Source: Thermogemmatispora onikobensis (lineage in GTDB: Bacteria; Chloroflexota; Ktedonobacteria; Ktedonobacterales; Ktedonobacteraceae). From it: DNA of 64,000 nt. Location: assembly GCF_001748285.1 (NCBI RefSeq), contig NZ_BDGT01000001.1:62001-126000 (forward strand), given 5' to 3'. Positions 9,657 to 17,265 of this stretch are shown one piece after another. Each line of letters starts with the position of its first letter. Positions within the stretch are counted from its first letter, which is position 1. Under the pieces are notes generated by a model, which was not told where the DNA came from, ran no database searches, and was given only the letters and a program-made list of their open reading frames with translations. Made by a program: the position numbers and the translations under genes.

Positions 9657-10058
9657 GGGCAGATGATTCGGCTCGCCAGGCGCTCTCGGGTCCTCCGGCC
9701 CACCCCCCGGAAAGTTGCTTATAGGCCCCTGGCGAAAAGCAGGGGGGGATGCTACACTATCCTCAGCGAAGGGAGCCGGGCTTCCCCCACCGGAGTGAGA
9801 GAGAAGCCACGGCTGGCCAGGCCGGAGGGTTCAGCGCTGCTCGCTGCGCGAGTGTCTGTCTCGTGCCTTGAGCTTCGCTTCGTCCATCCATAATGTGGTT
9901 GCTTCCGATGGCAGCGCTTCAGTGGCGGTAGCTTCTCGCCTCGATCAGCTCGCCGCGAGCGCATGCCCTTGCTCTACTACCCAAATCGGTGAGACGGATA
10001 CAGCACCAGCGTCCTTGTTTCTCCTGATGATCGCTTATAGGAAGCTTTTCTCGTCCCC
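9657..10058. other. Intergenic region with no recognisable gene
   Basis: Between rluD and the promoter of the following membrane-protein gene. A TACACT near 9754 lacks a convincing -35. No tRNA fold, riboswitch or protein-like frame was recognised. Confidence 0.4.
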
Positions 10059-10088
10059 TTGACTAGAACTTATGTTCTATGTTACCCT
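10059..10088 (+). promoter_or_regulatory. Promoter with LexA (SOS)-box-like palindrome
   Basis: TTGACT (10059-10064) is immediately followed by the perfect palindrome AGAACTTATGTTCT (10065-10078). This matches the Gram-positive-type LexA consensus GAAC-N4-GTTC. A weak -10 (TACCCT, 10083-10088) lies 18 bp after the -35. A repressor bound here would block the promoter of the gene starting at 10231. The pattern match is seen in the sequence; LexA control is inferred. Confidence 0.45.
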
Positions 10089-10230
10089 GGCAAGAGAAGA
10101 AGAGAAGAGCCGACCGGTGGAAGCTGAAGAAGGTGCTCCGACCGCTGTCGCTATTTCTGAGGCACTGCCCCTGGCAGTGCGGGCTTGTCTGAGAGACTGA
10201 CGCTTGACGAGACGAAAGGAGAACCAGGCT

Positions 10231-11100
10231 ATGCCTGTACTTGAAGCAACTGACAGGCTCACTCCCAAGAGTGCCCTGCGTCATCGTCCTCTGCAATCGG
10301 AAAGCGGATCGGAGCGAGCGGCGGGAGCCACGGGAGCCGGGGGGCCAGTGGCACAGCGCGCCTCGCGTCCACGTCCGACGCTGGCCGATGTAGCGTCCGA
10401 AGAGGTAGCGGAGTGGAAACGGGTCGGGGGTGAGGGAGACAACCGAGCTGGGCCGAAGCGCTCGCTCAAGGGGCCAGGCCGGACCATGAGCGGATCGCGA
10501 GCAGCCTCCACAGGGGATGCCGCTACCACGACAGGGACTCCTGCCGGGCAGCGTGGTCCAGTGGCAGGCCCTGCGCCGGCCCAGGAAGGGAAGACTACCG
10601 CCGGGCGGCAGCCGCGGCGCGGCTGGCTGCAGGCCCACCCCTTGCTCTATCTTGGATTGGGGATGCTCTGCATGCTCCTCCTCTGGTGCGTGTTACTGCC
10701 GCTGGTCTCCTGGGGCCAGACGACGCTGGATGACCTGCGCTACGGTCGCCCGCGGACCTTCCAGATCGATGCGTTTGTGGGACACAATGAGACAGCGGGG
10801 GTTCCAAGCCACTTTATCGCACTCAATCTGAATGGGCACATCGAGATCATTGAGCTGCCAGGAGGTGATCCGGCGCATGCCCGCATCTATGGCGGTCCCC
10901 AGCTCTATGACCCAGATGCCGACCTGGTACCAGTGACCCTCAGTTTTGCCGACGTCAATGGCGATCACAGGCCGGATATGCTGGTGCATTTCCAGAGCAC
11001 GCGCCTGGTCTTCATTAACGATGGCAGTGCCTTCCGTCCGCTGCGTCCTGATGAGCGACCTGCTGTGCTCCAGTATCTAGAGCGCCATCCCAATCTCTAG
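10231..11100 (+). CDS. Single-pass membrane protein with FG-GAP/VCBS-like C-terminal segment
   Basis: A 289-residue protein I do not recognise as a named family. Residues 1-130 are a low-complexity, charged cytoplasmic-type region rich in Gly/Ala/Arg/Pro. One strong transmembrane helix follows (about 135-160). The rest is an extracytoplasmic domain containing SFADVNGDHRPDMLV, which resembles an FG-GAP/VCBS calcium-binding blade (DxNxDxxxD). The start at 10231 has AAAGGAG 9 nt upstream. It stands alone, behind a LexA-box-like palindrome. One such blade would not make a whole propeller, so it may act as a small surface or envelope protein. The function is unknown. Confidence 0.72.
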   Translation: MPVLEATDRLTPKSALRHRPLQSESGSERAAGATGAGGPVAQRASRPRPTLADVASEEVAEWKRVGGEGDNRAGPKRSLKGPGRTMSGSRAASTGDAATTTGTPAGQRGPVAGPAPAQEGKTTAGRQPRRGWLQAHPLLYLGLGMLCMLLLWCVLLPLVSWGQTTLDDLRYGRPRTFQIDAFVGHNETAGVPSHFIALNLNGHIEIIELPGGDPAHARIYGGPQLYDPDADLVPVTLSFADVNGDHRPDMLVHFQSTRLVFINDGSAFRPLRPDERPAVLQYLERHPNL

Positions 11101-11606
11101 AGGCAAGCACTGCGGAGCAGGAAGCCCTCCCCGCAGAGGAGCTACCCCAGGTACGAGAGAGAAGGGACCGCTGTCGCGAGCTGCTGGCGTTGCAGTGTCA
11201 GGAGCAGCTCACGGCAGCCAGTCCCTTCGTCCCTGCCTGAGTATGGACCTGGCCGCTGCGCCTCGGCTCCACCCAGCCCGGTGTGCCGCGTTGAGGCTGC
11301 GCCAGACCGGAGGAGCATCCGGCCAGCTGAGCCGTAGACTTGCCCCTTCGATCTATGGGCTGACCCTGACCTCGATGCTCAGGCTTGTCGATCCGAGGCC
11401 AGCCAGTCCAGTCGGCAGCTACGGAACCGGACCTACCAACTCGTCAACCGACTCCTGATAGGTTGCTGACAGCCTCGTGCGTGCGTGCGTGCATTGGCCA
11501 TCTGGCCAAGCGGGCCGCTGGCAAGATCCAGGAGGCCGGTTCTTTCTCCCAGCAGTGTGGAAGGTGGGACAGGCACAGAGAACCGCGGGAGGGGAGGGAG
11601 GGCACG
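11101..11606. other. Intergenic region between convergent genes
   Basis: About 500 bp between the membrane-protein gene and the HU gene, which converge. It contains simple GTGC repeats near 11478-11490 but no protein-like frame, tRNA or clear terminator with a T-run. Confidence 0.4.
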
Positions 11607-11972
11607 TTAGTGGTGTCGCCGCTCTCCCTGCCGCTCACTCTCCCCATGCGCTCGTCCCTGTTGCCCCCTGGCCGCCTGAGCCAGGACAGCCCCCACGGAG
11701 AAGCCGACTCGTTTGCGCGCGGGAATAGTAATCTGCTGCCCCCCACGGATGGATTTGACCTTGCGCGGAGCAACGGTGCGCAAGCTCCAGGTGCCGAAGC
11801 CCATCAGACGCACCTCGTGCCCACGGGCCAGTTCCTCGCGCACGACTTCGGTGAAGGCGTCGATCACTTTGCCCGTCTCCTTGAGACTGAGGCCGGCCCT
11901 GGCCGCCGTCTGGTGAATCAGCTCGTCTTTGCCAATGACACTGTGATGCTTTTCAGACGAGACAGTGGTCAT
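11607..11972 (-). CDS. HU/IHF-family DNA-binding protein
   Basis: A 121-residue histone-like protein. The HU fold is clear: two N-terminal helices (residues about 13-50), the GFGTW beta turn, and an arm segment ending in ITIPARKRVGFSVG, which corresponds to the IPA(S/R)K motif of HU. It should bind and bend DNA as a dimer. A basic, His/Arg/Gln-rich tail of about 22 residues follows the core. The start has AAGGAGG 11 nt upstream. A TATAGT-type -10 for this gene may lie at 12156-12161 (minus strand), without a good -35. It is divergent from the GntR operon. Confidence 0.92.
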   Translation of the reverse strand: MTTVSSEKHHSVIGKDELIHQTAARAGLSLKETGKVIDAFTEVVREELARGHEVRLMGFGTWSLRTVAPRKVKSIRGGQQITIPARKRVGFSVGAVLAQAARGQQGRAHGESERQGERRHH

Positions 11973-12206
11973 ATCGGTTATTCCCTCCTTGTGCTAACGA
12001 AATGGCGCTGCTGAAGGCCCAGTGCGCCGCAGGGCGCCCCTTCACAACGCTTCTTGACGCAACACACGTTCCCGGTTTCGGTGAGTGTCTTTGGTCTCTC
12101 AGCGACTCACCATGCTGCCGCATTGTGTATGGGAATGGTGTTACCATCCATTTCCACTATACAGAGCCTCACCAAATACCGCAGGAGAAAGCTCCTAGCA
12201 CTCCCC

Positions 12207-12256
12207 TTGACATGCTAGACAGGGATGGCTACACTTGTCTACAAGATGTCTAGACA
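12207..12256 (+). promoter_or_regulatory. Promoter and operator-like palindromes of the GntR operon
   Basis: TTGACA (12207-12212), a 17-bp spacer and TACACT (12230-12235) form a strong promoter, with initiation near 12241-12243. Inverted half-sites TAGACA (12216-12221) and TGTCTA (12236-12241) flank the -10. A perfect palindrome TGTCTAGACA (12247-12256) overlaps the GntR start codon. The core GTCTAGAC resembles operators of HutC-subfamily GntR regulators such as DasR, so autoregulation is likely. The start codon at 12246 is only 3-5 nt from the predicted transcript end, so the mRNA would be leaderless. Confidence 0.68.
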
Positions 12257-12980
12257 GAATAGAGCCTATGTGCAAATCTGTGCTGCCCTTGAGGAGGAGA
12301 TCCGCAGCGGGCGCCTGCCAACAGGCCAGCGACTACCGGGCGAGTATGAGCTGGCGCGGCGCTTCGGCGTCAGTCGCATGACCGTGCGACAGGCGCTGGC
12401 GGAGTTAGCGCGTAAGCAGCTGATTCAGACGCGGGCGGGTTCGGGCAGCTATATTACCTTTGATCACCGGCCCCTGGACTGGAGCCAGGGCTGGTCTCGG
12501 GCGCTGATGCGTCAGGGAGCGCAGGTCACGACGCGCGTGCTCTACTTTGGAGCAGTTGTCGAACCCGAGCTGCGGGAGCGCCTGCAGGTAGAGGCGGAGC
12601 GCTTCATTGCTCTGGACCGCCTGCGTCTGCTGGAGGGACGCGAGCCGATTTCGCTGGAGCGCAGCCGCATTCCGCTGACGGAGCAGACGAGCGCTTTGTT
12701 GGATATTGATTTCGCCCATGAGTCGCTGATGGAGGCGCTGACGGGGCGTTTAGGACTGATCCCTGCGACTGGAGAGGAGTGGGTGGAAGTGACGCGCCTG
12801 CGCACTGAGGAGGCTCATCTCTTAGGGAAGGCGATTGGGGAGGCATTCTTACTGAGCCGCCGTGTCACACGCGATTGCACGGGGCAGGTAATCGAGCATG
12901 TTGTCAGTTTGCTGGACCCGTTGCATTTCCGCCTCTATATGACCTTTGATCTGAGTTCGAACGAGCGACAGCGGAGGTAA
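12246..12980 (+). CDS. GntR-family transcriptional regulator (HutC subfamily)
   Basis: A 244-residue regulator with an N-terminal winged helix (residues about 5-72; ELARRFGVSRMTVRQALAEL is the helix-turn-helix) and a C-terminal UTRA effector-binding domain of the chorismate-lyase fold (about 90-235, including LDRLRLLEG and ERSRIPL). It probably represses its own operon and responds to a metabolite of that pathway. The ATG at 12246 was chosen because an upstream ATG (12225) lies inside the promoter. No Shine-Dalgarno precedes it, consistent with leaderless translation. It sits 8 bp ahead of the ADP-ribosylglycohydrolase gene. Confidence 0.9.
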   Translation: MSRQNRAYVQICAALEEEIRSGRLPTGQRLPGEYELARRFGVSRMTVRQALAELARKQLIQTRAGSGSYITFDHRPLDWSQGWSRALMRQGAQVTTRVLYFGAVVEPELRERLQVEAERFIALDRLRLLEGREPISLERSRIPLTEQTSALLDIDFAHESLMEALTGRLGLIPATGEEWVEVTRLRTEEAHLLGKAIGEAFLLSRRVTRDCTGQVIEHVVSLLDPLHFRLYMTFDLSSNERQRR

Positions 12981-12988
12981 TAACAGCC

Positions 12989-14041
12989 ATGCCTGAAGCG
13001 TGTGCAGCAGCGAGATGCGAGCAGCCAGAGATGGTGCGCCGGGCGCAGGGGACCATGCTGGGGTTGGCTATTGGTGATGCCCTGGGAATGCCGACGCAGA
13101 TGCTCCCGCGCCCGGTGGTCGCCCGCCTTTTTCCGGCCCTGGAAGGGTTTGCCCCTGGTCCCCTGCAGAACGCCATCAGCGCTGGCCAGCCGGCGGGCCG
13201 GGTGACCGACGACACGCAGCAGGCTCTCCTCGTAGCGCGCCTGCTGGTGGAAGGTCGGGGCCATCTTGCGAGCGCGCGGTTCGTGGAGGAGCTGCTCCGC
13301 TGGGCCGAGCAGGCGGAAGCCGACGGCAGCGAGCAGCTTGGGCCATCGTCGCGGCGAGCTTTGGAAGCGGTACGGCAGGGAATGGCTCCGGAGGACGCCG
13401 GGCGGCGGGGGGATACGAATGGGGCCGCCATGCGCATTGCCCCCGTGGGAATCGCCGTGCCTCTGGAGCCGGTGGAGCGCTTTCTAGAACGAGTAGAGGA
13501 GGTCTGTCGCCCGACGCACTTTACGGGTCTGGCAATCAGTGGAGCGGCGGCGGTGGCGGCGGTCATCAGTGCAGGACTGGCGGGGGCGAGCTTTGGGGAG
13601 GCGGTCAACGAGGCGCGGCGGTTAGCGCGCCTGGGGCAAGAGCGTGGGGCCTATGTGGCGGGGGCCTCGGTCGCAGAGCGGCTGGTCTGGGCTATGGACC
13701 TGGTGAGCCAATTAGATGAGGAGAGTGCCCAGGATGCGATTGTAGATCTGGTTGGAACGGGCGTAGCAACACAGGAGGCAGTGCCGGCGGCCTTTGCCGT
13801 TGCAATGCGCTGGCGGAGCGATCCCTGGCGAGCCTGTCTGGTGGCGGCTCGTCTCGGCGGTGACAGCGATACCATTGCGGCTCTGGTGGGGGCCATGCTT
13901 GGTGCCTGCTCTGGTCTGGAGGTTTTCCCGGTCGAGGCACGCACCACGGTGGTGCAGGTCAATGCTTTAGACATCGACGGGTTGGTCAGCGAGCTCTTGG
14001 CTTTGCGGACCCGCTTGCAACAAGAGGAGGTACGCTTGTGA
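12989..14041 (+). CDS. ADP-ribosylglycohydrolase family protein
   Basis: A 350-residue all-helical ARH/DraG-type hydrolase. Metal-ligand motifs are GDALGMP (near residue 30), VTDDTQ (near 72) and GGDSDTIAALVGA (near 290), the usual binuclear Mg/Mn site. Family members remove ADP-ribose or hydrolyse N-ribosides. The operon also has a purine/pyrimidine-type permease and a sugar kinase, so cleavage of a nucleoside-like N-glycosidic bond is the likeliest role, as proposed for E. coli YegU-type proteins. The start follows GGAGGT; the stop overlaps the next start as GTGA. No residue seems to be missing. Confidence 0.88.
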   Translation: MPEACAAARCEQPEMVRRAQGTMLGLAIGDALGMPTQMLPRPVVARLFPALEGFAPGPLQNAISAGQPAGRVTDDTQQALLVARLLVEGRGHLASARFVEELLRWAEQAEADGSEQLGPSSRRALEAVRQGMAPEDAGRRGDTNGAAMRIAPVGIAVPLEPVERFLERVEEVCRPTHFTGLAISGAAAVAAVISAGLAGASFGEAVNEARRLARLGQERGAYVAGASVAERLVWAMDLVSQLDEESAQDAIVDLVGTGVATQEAVPAAFAVAMRWRSDPWRACLVAARLGGDSDTIAALVGAMLGACSGLEVFPVEARTTVVQVNALDIDGLVSELLALRTRLQQEEVRL

Positions 14042-15513
14042 GCGTGCAACAACAGCGACAGCCGGAAGCTGATCGTCCTTGGGCGATTGAACTCCACGGG
14101 ATTGATCCCATTGGGGACGATGAGCGTCACGGTGCGCCCACAGAACTATTTTGGGTCTGGTTTGCCGCCAATATTGGAATCCTGGGCATCGTCTACGGTG
14201 GCATCTTGACTGCTGCTGGTCTCAATCTCTGGCAGAGCCTGCTGGTCGCGGTGGTCGGCTCCGCGGGGTCTTTTGTACTCGTCGGCGTATTGAGTGTAGC
14301 TGGCAAGTGGGGAGGCGCACCGATGTTAACGTTATCACGCGCTCCCTTTGGGACACGTGGCAATATGGGGCCGACGCTCATCAGCTGGGTCAGCCTGGTC
14401 GGCTGGGAAACAATTACGGTGATTACGGCTGCCTATGCGCTGCTCGGGTTGCTGGGTCTGCTGGGGCTGCCCACGACTCCTGTCTGGACGCTGGTCAGTC
14501 TGGTGGTAGTGGCATTGCTGGTGGTGCTTTTTGGCCTGCTCGGTCATGCGACGCTGGTCTGGATTCAACAGGCGGCGACCTGGATCTTTGGCCTGCTGAC
14601 CCTGGTGGTGGTGCTCTTCTTGCTGGCAAAGACGGACTGGGCTAAGACGCTGGTGGCTCCACCAGGTCCCTGGGATAGCGGAGTGCTGGCGACGTTGAGC
14701 ATTGTGATTGCCGGCACGGGCATTGGCTGGGCTAACGCCGGCGCGGACTATACCCGCTATCTGCCGCGTGCAAGCAGTGGCCGCGCTATTGTCGGCTGGA
14801 CGGTGCTGGGCGCCACCCTCCCGCTAGTAGTGCTGATGATGACAGGGGTGTTTTTGTCGAGCCGCTTGCCCAATTTGACGAGCGCGACAAACCCGATTAC
14901 GGCCATCGGTCAGGAGCTGCCGCCCTGGATGGCGGCCCCCTATCTGCTGACGGCGGTCGGTGGCTTGATCGCCTCGGCGGATCTGTCGATCTATTCCTCG
15001 GGGCTGAATCTGCTAGCGCTTGGGGTGAGGCTAGAGCGCTACAAGACGGTGCTGATCGATGGTGTGCTGATGGTAGTCGGGGCTGCCTACGTGATGCTGG
15101 TGGCCCAGGATTTCTTCGGGCCGTTCGAGAGTTTCCTGCAACTGCTCTCGGATGGACTGACGGCCTGGGCGGCGGTCTTCCTGGTGGACATGCTTCTGCG
15201 TCGCACCTATGACGCGCAGAGCCTGGTAGAGACCGGGCCGGGGAGCCGCTACTATTATCGCGCTGGGGTGAACTGGCGGGCGGTGGTAGCCTGGCTGCTT
15301 GGCATCGGCGTTGGCCTGCTCTTTACGGTCTCGCCCTGGTTCACTGGCCCCCTGGCACGAGGAATCTTTGCCTCTAGTAGCCTGGGCTATCTGCTGGGTT
15401 TCGTGGTGAGCGCACTTGTGTACTGGCTGCTGGAGAGAGGGCGGGAGGTGGTACTGGAGGCAACAGAGGCTGAGCCAGCCTCGGAGTTGCCAGGCGGAGG
15501 GAGATCTGTATGA
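14038..15513 (+). CDS. NCS1-family permease (cytosine/purine/nucleoside type)
   Basis: A 491-residue polytopic membrane protein with about 12 helices, typical of NCS1 transporters (cytosine, uracil, allantoin, hydantoin, thiamine). Family-like segments are APMLTLSRAPFGTRGN near residue 100, and GWANAGADYTRYLPR near 240, which matches the DYxRY(L/F) consensus. It probably imports the substrate of the operon by proton or sodium symport. It starts with GTG overlapping the preceding stop and ends overlapping the kinase ATG, so translation is coupled. The exact substrate cannot be read from sequence. Confidence 0.9.
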   Translation: MSVQQQRQPEADRPWAIELHGIDPIGDDERHGAPTELFWVWFAANIGILGIVYGGILTAAGLNLWQSLLVAVVGSAGSFVLVGVLSVAGKWGGAPMLTLSRAPFGTRGNMGPTLISWVSLVGWETITVITAAYALLGLLGLLGLPTTPVWTLVSLVVVALLVVLFGLLGHATLVWIQQAATWIFGLLTLVVVLFLLAKTDWAKTLVAPPGPWDSGVLATLSIVIAGTGIGWANAGADYTRYLPRASSGRAIVGWTVLGATLPLVVLMMTGVFLSSRLPNLTSATNPITAIGQELPPWMAAPYLLTAVGGLIASADLSIYSSGLNLLALGVRLERYKTVLIDGVLMVVGAAYVMLVAQDFFGPFESFLQLLSDGLTAWAAVFLVDMLLRRTYDAQSLVETGPGSRYYYRAGVNWRAVVAWLLGIGVGLLFTVSPWFTGPLARGIFASSSLGYLLGFVVSALVYWLLERGREVVLEATEAEPASELPGGGRSV

Positions 15514-16481
15514 GCCGGCTGCGACTGCGACCCAGGCGTCTGGTGCTGGTGGGCAGTGTACTGGTAGATCTGCTGCTCTATGTGGAGCGCTTGCCCGAGC
15601 GCGGTGGCGATCTGCTGGCGGAGCGCACGTTGCAGGCGGTGGGAGGGGGCTTCAATGTCCTGATTGGGGCACTGCGGCTGGGACTGCCGGCGGCTTATGC
15701 TGGCCGCATTGGAGATGGACCAATGGGACAACGGGTGCGCGCTGAGTTAGCGGCGGTGGGCATCCCGGTGCTGCTGCCTCCGGTGGGAGGGCGAGACACT
15801 GGCTTTGATATTGGGTTGGTTGAACCGGATGGCGAACGGACCTTTGTGACGGCGCCAGGGGTGGAGGCAGAGCTGAGTCTGCCTGAGCTGGAAGGGCTGG
15901 CCTTGCAGGAGGGAGATGCGGTCTACGTCTCGGGCTATGATCTCTGTTACCCCCTCTCGGGGGCAGCTCTAGAAGCCTGGTTGCCTGGTTTGGCACCTGG
16001 GTGCCTGCTGGTGCTGGACCCGGGGCCGCTGGTCGCTGCCATTCCTAGGCTGCGGCTGGAGCAGGTTTTGCGCCGGGTAGACGTCCTGAGTTTGAACGCC
16101 CGCGAGCTGCGGCTGCTAGGCGGAGAGGAGGAGCCGGTCCGGGGAGCAGAGCGTTTGTGTGCCTGGCTGGCTCCGCAGGGCATTGTTGTGGCACGGGTGG
16201 GGGCTGAGGGCTGCTGGCTGGTGAGCGCTGAGGGATCGCCGTCCAGGATTGCAGCCAGGCCAGCGCGGGCCGTAGTGGATACGACGGGGGCAGGCGACGC
16301 GCATGTGGCAGCCTTTCTAGCGGCGCTGGCACGGGGACAGAGCCTTGAGGAGGCGGCCTATGAGGCCAATGTGGCTGCCTCGCTGGCGGTGGAGCGCGCC
16401 GGGCCGGCCACAACTCCAACGCGGGCCGAGCTGGAGATGGCCCTGGTGGAGGACAGAAAGAGAGGGGGCGCGTGGGAATAA
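15510..16481 (+). CDS. PfkB/ribokinase-family carbohydrate kinase
   Basis: A 323-residue PfkB kinase. The N-terminal region has the glycine-rich GGGFNVLIGALRLG motif. The C-terminal signature DTTGAGDAHVAAF holds the catalytic Asp and anion hole. It would phosphorylate the sugar or nucleoside released or imported by the upstream proteins. Together with the ARH-type hydrolase, permease and GntR regulator, the gene set mirrors E. coli yegTUVW, with an NCS1 permease in place of the YegT major-facilitator transporter. The ATGA overlap with the permease shows translational coupling. A strong terminator follows. Confidence 0.9.
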   Translation: MSRLRLRPRRLVLVGSVLVDLLLYVERLPERGGDLLAERTLQAVGGGFNVLIGALRLGLPAAYAGRIGDGPMGQRVRAELAAVGIPVLLPPVGGRDTGFDIGLVEPDGERTFVTAPGVEAELSLPELEGLALQEGDAVYVSGYDLCYPLSGAALEAWLPGLAPGCLLVLDPGPLVAAIPRLRLEQVLRRVDVLSLNARELRLLGGEEEPVRGAERLCAWLAPQGIVVARVGAEGCWLVSAEGSPSRIAARPARAVVDTTGAGDAHVAAFLAALARGQSLEEAAYEANVAASLAVERAGPATTPTRAELEMALVEDRKRGGAWE

Positions 16482-16602
16482 ATTCCCCCTGGCGCTGGTT
16501 TTCTGTGGGTGGAGTGCTCCAGAGTTCTCCACTCCACCCTCTTCCTCTCTCTTCGGATGCCCTCGCTTCCCTATGTCGCTGTCGGTACAGCTCGGTGCTG
16601 GC

Positions 16603-17190
16603 TCACTCCAGACACTGCAGAACGAGCGAGAGCAGCCTCGTCGGGTCCTCTTCGAAGAGGACCGGCGAGGCTGTTTTTTTGCGCAGGCGGGGATACCAGG
16701 TGGGCAGCTCATCGGCCAGGCCACCGCTGCCAACAAGGACGCCAATAGGTTTCCCCTCATAAATCAGGTTGGTAAATTCGTTGAGGGTGCCCCAGCCGCC
16801 GCTGATGATGAGGCCGGCGTCACTGTTGACGGTTGAGATGACGTTACGGTATTTGAGGCGCGCGCCCCAGTCGCGGTCGGGCGTTGTCGGAGCCAGGCCG
16901 AAGAGATCGTGATAGCCGGGGGGAACATAGATGAGACGGTGGTAGATGCCGACGTCGTCCTGGGGGTAGGCGCGGCGATGCTCGTCTAGGTTGAGCGCTG
17001 GGGTGAAGCCCCAGACCTCGGCCCCATGCTCGAAGGCGGCGCGGGCAACAGCATAGGGCATGCCACTGCAAGCACCGGTGATGACGATGCAGCTGCGTTC
17101 AGCCAGAGCCTGGCCCAGCTGGCGGGCCAGACTGAGGGCGCGCTCGCTCTCGACGATGTTGGAGCCGTAGACGCCAATTTTGAAGGGCAT
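16603..17190 (-). CDS. LOG-like Rossmann-fold protein (TIGR00725-type)
   Basis: A 195-residue single-domain protein of the SLOG/LOG superfamily. Key features are an N-terminal KIGVYGS strand-loop, VITGACSGMPYAVARAA (nucleotide-phosphate loop) and SGGWGTLNEF (equivalent to PGGxGTxxE, with Ser in place of Pro). It lacks the long N-terminal tail of the other LOG protein at 3.6-4.5 kb. It may bind or hydrolyse a nucleotide; stand-alone relatives are often nucleotide-sensing. The ATG at 17190 has AAGGAGGAGG close upstream. Its last 25 codons also encode the terminator of the convergent operon on the other strand. Confidence 0.82.
   Translation of the reverse strand: MPFKIGVYGSNIVESERALSLARQLGQALAERSCIVITGACSGMPYAVARAAFEHGAEVWGFTPALNLDEHRRAYPQDDVGIYHRLIYVPPGYHDLFGLAPTTPDRDWGARLKYRNVISTVNSDAGLIISGGWGTLNEFTNLIYEGKPIGVLVGSGGLADELPTWYPRLRKKTASPVLFEEDPTRLLSLVLQCLE
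16634..16680 (+). terminator. Strong terminator of the GntR operon, inside an opposite-strand gene
   Basis: The arms AGCCTCG (16634-16640) and CGAGGCT (16666-16672) enclose a 20-nt perfect palindrome with core TTCGAA (16644-16663). Seven T residues follow (16674-16680). It serves the rightward operon, yet lies wholly within the 3' coding end of the leftward LOG-family gene. Confidence 0.85.
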
Positions 17191-17265
17191 CGTTCCCTCC
17201 TCCTTCTTGGCTGTTGTCTGCTGGATGGTTGTTGGCACTGCTCTGTCTTGCCACTGCCTGCTATT

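Noticed and set aside
9720-9760. TACACT preceded by a G-run, as a possible promoter
   Set aside because: No acceptable -35 at 16-18 bp and no gene or RNA directly downstream.
10063-10638. Leftward open frame over the promoter and N-terminus of the membrane-protein gene
   Set aside because: Lies across the LexA-like box and the low-complexity N-terminus; no homology-like features.
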